Origin: Methylotenera versatilis 7
GTDB taxonomy: Bacteria; Pseudomonadota; Gammaproteobacteria; Burkholderiales; Methylophilaceae
Assembly: GCF_000799165.1 (NCBI RefSeq)
Contig: NZ_JUGF01000002.1
Location: 558,001-622,000, forward strand
Reading direction: 5' to 3'
DNA length: 64,000 nucleotides
Made by a program: the position numbers and the translations under genes. A model generated the notes under the pieces. The model was not told the DNA's origin. It was given only the letters and a program-made list of their open reading frames with translations, and searched no databases. How positions within the stretch are numbered: the stretch's first letter is position 1; the number at the start of each line of letters is the position of its first letter. Shown here piece by piece: positions 60,631 through 64,000 of this stretch.

Positions 60631-61485
60631 ATGATTGCTGTTACAGGAGCTTCTGGCCAGTTAGGCAGATTTGTCATTCAGTTTCTACTAGAAAAAATAC
60701 CTGCATCTGAAATCATCGCAGCGGTACGTAATCCAGAAAAAGCTAAAGATCTAGCAGGCCTTGGCGTACAGGTCAGACAAGCTGACTACAACCAACCCGA
60801 GACTTTAACCAATGCCTTTAAAGGAGCTGAAAAACTATTGCTGATATCATCCAGCGAAGTCGGTAGCAGGACTCCTCAGCATCTCGCGGTTATTGCGGCA
60901 GCAAAACAAGCAGGCGTTAAGGTGATTGCCTACACAAGCCTGCTTAAAGCCGACACCTCCCCACTCGCTCTAGCCAGTGAGCATTTGGAGACGGAACAAG
61001 CACTGAAAGCCTCTGGCGTTCCATTTGTATTGCTACGCAATGGCTGGTACACGGAAAACTATACAGCCAGCATTCCTGCTGCATTGGCGCATAACGCATT
61101 AATTGGTGGCGCAGGAGATGGCAAGATCGCCTCAGCTGCTCGAGAAGATTATGCAGCAGCGGCAGCAACAGTATTATTAAGCCCCATTAAATCAGGTACG
61201 ATTTACGAGCTTGCCGGTGACGATGTATATACCTTGGCAGAATTCGCCAATGAGATTGCAAAGCAATCAGGCAAAACGGTGAGTTATGTCAATCTTTCAC
61301 AAGATGAATTTACAGCAACGTTGGAGAGGGCCGGGCTGCCAAAAGCATTCGCAGCGTTACTTGCAGACTCTGATATCGGCGCATCTAAAGGCGGCTTGTT
61401 TGATAACAGCCACCAACTTAGCCGATTGATAGGCCGGCCTACCAAGCCATATAGCGCGGTAATTGCAGCAACATTGCAAAGCTAG
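60631..61485 (+). CDS. NmrA-type quinone reductase (QorB-like)
   Basis: A 284-residue atypical SDR. The Rossmann loop is ITVTGASGQLG-like (TGASGQLGRFVIQFLLEK), with AAVRNPEKAKDLAGLGVQVRQADYNQPETL for NADPH, and PFVLLRNGWYTENY in the substrate site. It fits NAD(P)H:quinone oxidoreductase QorB, which reduces quinones to protect from redox cycling. Divergent from the HxlR gene. Its stop overlaps the stop of the converging MFS gene by four bases. Length normal. Confidence 0.9.
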   Translation: MIAVTGASGQLGRFVIQFLLEKIPASEIIAAVRNPEKAKDLAGLGVQVRQADYNQPETLTNAFKGAEKLLLISSSEVGSRTPQHLAVIAAAKQAGVKVIAYTSLLKADTSPLALASEHLETEQALKASGVPFVLLRNGWYTENYTASIPAALAHNALIGGAGDGKIASAAREDYAAAAATVLLSPIKSGTIYELAGDDVYTLAEFANEIAKQSGKTVSYVNLSQDEFTATLERAGLPKAFAALLADSDIGASKGGLFDNSHQLSRLIGRPTKPYSAVIAATLQS

Positions 61486-62735
61486 TCTATGGTTTCCCAG
61501 GCATTAATGACTTTATCCGGTGCTAACTGCGCATAGTGATATGCGCGCCCACCTAACCATAAACAAAGCCCGATGACCGCAAAAGCAAGCTGGCCAAGGG
61601 CAAGCCATAAAACGGAATGCATCAGAAATGGTGCAACTACCCCTGCCACCACTGCGCCCAACATGGTTTGTGTGAATGACTGGCAAGAAGCCACCGTACC
61701 ACGAATGTTGGGAAACAAATCCATCACCAGCAATGTAAGCGATGGCGCAACAAGCGACATGCCAAGCGTGTAAAAGAATAGCGGCATCACCGACCAGGGA
61801 ATCGCTGGTGGATAAAACAGGTGGTACAACACATTCACCAGCGACGCGCCTATTAGCAGCACATAACCGATAAACATTATTTTCCCGACAGATAATTTAC
61901 CAGCCAATCGATTAGCCGTTAGTGCGCCTAAAAAGATACCGCCAACCGCTGGAATAAACTGCCAGGCGAATTGATCTGGCCCCAATCCTAAGTGTTTGGT
62001 AATAAATACTGGCGCGGCTGCAACATACAAAAACAAACCAGCAAAATTAAATGCGATTGCCCCGGCTTTTAACTGAAATAATGGTGAACGAAATACTTGC
62101 TTGTAACTAGACGCCAAAAACTGTGGATTAAACGGCGTGCGCTTTTCTACCGGCAACGTTTCTGGCAGTTTTTTATAGCAATACCAGAGCAACAAAGCCG
62201 TATATACAAACAACGTTAAAAAAATCGTGCGCCAATCATACAACTTCACAATCCAACCGCCAAAAATGGGGGCGATAGCAGGTGCAATGGCAAAGATCAT
62301 GGTCACTAGCGATAACAGTCGTGCTGCGGGCACGTCTGAATAAGTGTCGCGAATAATCGCCCGGCCAACGACCACACCAGCGCCTGCGGATAGACCTTGC
62401 AGCATACGGAATGCCCATAAATATTCTACCGTATGCGATGCCGCACAACCTAAAGTCGCCACCGCAAACACTGCCAATGACATCAAAACGATGTTGCGCC
62501 GACCAAATGCATCGGATAGCGAGCCATGCCACAAAATCATAATGGCAAACGAAAACATATACGCCGTCAGCGTTTGCTGCACATGGATTAAGCTTGTGCC
62601 CAATGAAGCTTCAATTGCAGGGAAAGCGGGCAAATAAGTATCTACTGAAAATGGGCCAAGCATGGCTAAACCCGCCAGCATGATGGCCAGCATGTTACTA
62701 GTAGGAAACGGAATGGCTTTAGGATTTGTTTGCAT
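61482..62735 (-). CDS. Bcr/CflA-type drug efflux MFS transporter
   Basis: A 417-residue exporter with 12 predicted helices. The Bcr/CflA type is shown by FSVDTYLPAFPAIEASLGTSLIHVQQTLTAYMFSFAI, GSLSDAFGRRNIVLMSL (motif A) and QGLSAGAGVVVGRAIIRDTY (motif C). It likely expels drugs or small metabolites with a proton gradient. It converges with the QorB-like gene. The 307 bp on its right (62736-63042) contains no gene, only a palindrome at 62868-62894 and the promoter of the Mo-hydroxylase genes. Confidence 0.92.
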   Translation of the reverse strand: MQTNPKAIPFPTSNMLAIMLAGLAMLGPFSVDTYLPAFPAIEASLGTSLIHVQQTLTAYMFSFAIMILWHGSLSDAFGRRNIVLMSLAVFAVATLGCAASHTVEYLWAFRMLQGLSAGAGVVVGRAIIRDTYSDVPAARLLSLVTMIFAIAPAIAPIFGGWIVKLYDWRTIFLTLFVYTALLLWYCYKKLPETLPVEKRTPFNPQFLASSYKQVFRSPLFQLKAGAIAFNFAGLFLYVAAAPVFITKHLGLGPDQFAWQFIPAVGGIFLGALTANRLAGKLSVGKIMFIGYVLLIGASLVNVLYHLFYPPAIPWSVMPLFFYTLGMSLVAPSLTLLVMDLFPNIRGTVASCQSFTQTMLGAVVAGVVAPFLMHSVLWLALGQLAFAVIGLCLWLGGRAYHYAQLAPDKVINAWETID

Positions 62736-62867
62736 GCGTTCTATGGTGTCGGCAGATTGAGTAATTGAGCTAAATACATGGGTAAATATCTTAACTTAAA
62801 ATACACGCCATCAAAGAACTAATCTCACCTAGCTTCTAATATAACTTTGCATATCACCATTAATCCA

Positions 62868-62894
62868 TAATATGGAATCTACAATTCCATATTA
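62868..62894. repeat. 11-bp perfect inverted repeat
   Basis: TAATATGGAAT (62868-62878), spacer CTACA, ATTCCATATTA (62884-62894). AT-rich and without T run; more likely an operator for the Mo-hydroxylase operon or the MFS gene than a terminator. Confidence 0.5.
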
Positions 62895-63042
62895 CTCCAC
62901 ACTATGACTATTAACACTATGCGATTATGTTGCTTGAATTTAAAATAGTTTATGGTCTAAGTAATTGTTAAATTAAATTATTTTAGAGATAAAACATCTA
63001 ATAAAAAAACTAAAAGTAACAAAAATCAAGGAGCAGTTCATC

Positions 63043-63501
63043 ATGATCACTTTGAATATTAATGGCAAGGAACAACAGCTTGATGTGCCGGATGACATGC
63101 CGATTTTATGGGCATTAAGAGATGTAGCGCATCTGACTGGTACCAAGTTTGGCTGTGGCATGGCGCAATGTGGGGCTTGCACTGTGCATCTGGATGGGCA
63201 AGCGATACGTTCGTGCATCACGCCAATTAGCGCGGCAGCTGGTAAAAATATCACCACGATTGAAGATATGCAAAACGACAAAGTTGGCCAAGCTGTGCAA
63301 GCCGCGTGGGGTGAAATTGATGTCGTGCAATGTGGCTACTGCCAATCTGGTCAAATCATGTCGGCCACAGCTTTGCTGACTACCAATAAAAAACCGACTG
63401 ACGCCGATATTGATGCAGCGATGAGCGGCAATATCTGCCGTTGCGGTACTTATCCGCGCATTCGCGCCGCCATACACAATGCTGCAAGCAAGTTAGCTTA
63501 A
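63043..63501 (+). CDS. (2Fe-2S) subunit of molybdenum hydroxylase (IorA-like)
   Basis: A 152-residue iron-sulfur subunit of the xanthine-oxidase family. The plant-ferredoxin cluster is bound by [16 protein letters not shown]...C, and the second, all-helical, cluster by [12 protein letters not shown] and [10 protein letters not shown]. It transfers electrons from the Mo cofactor of the next subunit, as in isoquinoline 1-oxidoreductase or aldehyde oxidoreductases. AAGGAG is nine bases before the ATG. The large subunit starts 10 bp after its stop. Confidence 0.93.
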   Translation: MITLNINGKEQQLDVPDDMPILWALRDVAHLTGTKFGCGMAQCGACTVHLDGQAIRSCITPISAAAGKNITTIEDMQNDKVGQAVQAAWGEIDVVQCGYCQSGQIMSATALLTTNKKPTDADIDAAMSGNICRCGTYPRIRAAIHNAASKLA

Positions 63502-63511
63502 GGAGCCGGCC

Positions 63512-64000
63512 ATGAATGCACCCTTAAAAAATACACCGTTAAATATTTCAAGACGTACTTTTATTAAAGCTGGCGCGCTGGTAGTTGGCGGATTAGTAAT
63601 TGCGTTCACCATTCCGCACGCCAAGCGCTTTTTAATGCCCGGTTCTGTGGCAGAGACAGCTCCAGACGCGGCAAAATTACCCGCACCAAATGCATTTTTG
63701 CGTATTGGTACGGATAACACGATTACCGTTATGCTGGCGCATAGCGAGATGGGGCAGAGCATTTGGACAACATTACCCATGCTGATTGCCGAAGAGCTGG
63801 ATGCGGACTGGAGCAAAATCAAAGTGGAACATGCTTCTGCTGCACCGGAATATGTTCATACCGCTTATGGTCTGCAAATTACTGGCGGCTCTTCTACCAC
63901 TTGGTCTGAATTCGACCGTTATCGTCAAGCTGGTGCTTTAACGCGCGCACTCTTAATCAGCGCAGCGGCCGAGAAATTAGGTGCTTCTGCTGATAGCCTT
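63512..64000 (+). CDS. Molybdopterin-binding subunit (IorB-like), 3' end outside window
   Basis: The first 163 codons of a large subunit, open to the end of the window. The N-terminus has a Tat signal, SRRTFIKAGALVVGG, so the complex is exported folded. It continues as FLRIGTDNTITVMLAHSEMGQSIWTTLPMLIAEELDADWSKI and GLQITGGSSTTWSEFDRYRQAGALTRALL, typical of the IorB/aldehyde-dehydrogenase-like Mo-binding subunit. AGGAG before the ATG. The remaining about 550 residues are off-window. Forms a membrane or periplasmic Mo enzyme with the IorA-like gene upstream. Confidence 0.92.
   Translation, partial: MNAPLKNTPLNISRRTFIKAGALVVGGLVIAFTIPHAKRFLMPGSVAETAPDAAKLPAPNAFLRIGTDNTITVMLAHSEMGQSIWTTLPMLIAEELDADWSKIKVEHASAAPEYVHTAYGLQITGGSSTTWSEFDRYRQAGALTRALLISAAAEKLGASADSL

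Overview
The window reads as a chromosome segment of a methylotrophic betaproteobacterium, most likely Methylophilaceae (Methylotenera-like). This is inferred from moderate-to-low GC, a stand-alone pqqA (PQQ precursor, needed by methanol dehydrogenases), an E. coli-length gnd (6-phosphogluconate dehydrogenase, used in ribulose-monophosphate-cycle methylotrophs), a torF-glnK-amtB nitrogen cluster under a near-perfect sigma-54 site, and the general flavour of the core genes. No rRNA or tRNA gene and no CRISPR array was found.

The window splits at about 29.25 kb. To the right lies ordinary core chromosome. To the left everything looks acquired. The break is physical: comM, read leftward, stops after its LFLDEL motif and runs into foreign DNA about 54 bp before a four-gene, overlapping tyrosine-recombinase module (29190 to 22764). 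The missing 3' part of comM is not in the window, so the island must extend beyond the left edge and be more than 29 kb long.

Island cargo from left to right: a cut-off metallophosphoesterase; AbrB-like and XRE-like small regulators with a degenerate repeat copy; a 57-aa protein followed in the same frame by a papain-fold peptidase; a converging ImmA/IrrE protease and XRE repressor; and a divergent ubiquitin-like conjugation operon (4677 to 7291). That operon encodes a small protein, a ubiquitin-like/E2 fusion, a JAB/E1 fusion and a Cys-rich DUF6527-like protein. Right behind it are a two-helix membrane protein and a HEPN-like protein. The operon has an exact-consensus sigma-70 promoter overlapped by repeated TAGCAA operator elements, so XRE repression relieved by ImmA proteolysis is a natural model. 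Neither the E2-like domain nor the usual E1 cysteine position carries a cysteine. This is the best candidate in the window for an unusual, probably defensive, system. Further cargo: a methyltransferase, a DUF2946-like protein with a TonB-dependent siderophore receptor, a large autotransporter of mosaic composition, a complete IS30-family element, an orphan pseudopilin with a small membrane protein, two overlapping genes of unknown function and a 46-aa protein.

Core side: ubiK (next to broken comM), torF-glnK-amtB, an aas/lplT-like phospholipid-recycling pair, a sulfatase/LTA-synthase-like enzyme coupled to an unusual glycosidase-plus-LPS-kinase fusion, pqqA, a DODA-type dioxygenase, mltA-apaG-thiG-thiS, gnd, a dienelactone hydrolase, a periplasmic trypsin-like protease with TPRs, DUF1428, a TsaC/Sua5 enzyme, a cupin, a DNA alkylation-repair cluster (ada-alkB divergent from an AlkA-like glycosylase with an Ada box between), fasciclin, MFS exporters, rhomboid, DUF1993, a diguanylate cyclase, an HxlR/QorB-like divergent pair, and the start of a molybdenum hydroxylase operon (iorA-like and the truncated iorB-like gene) running off the right edge.
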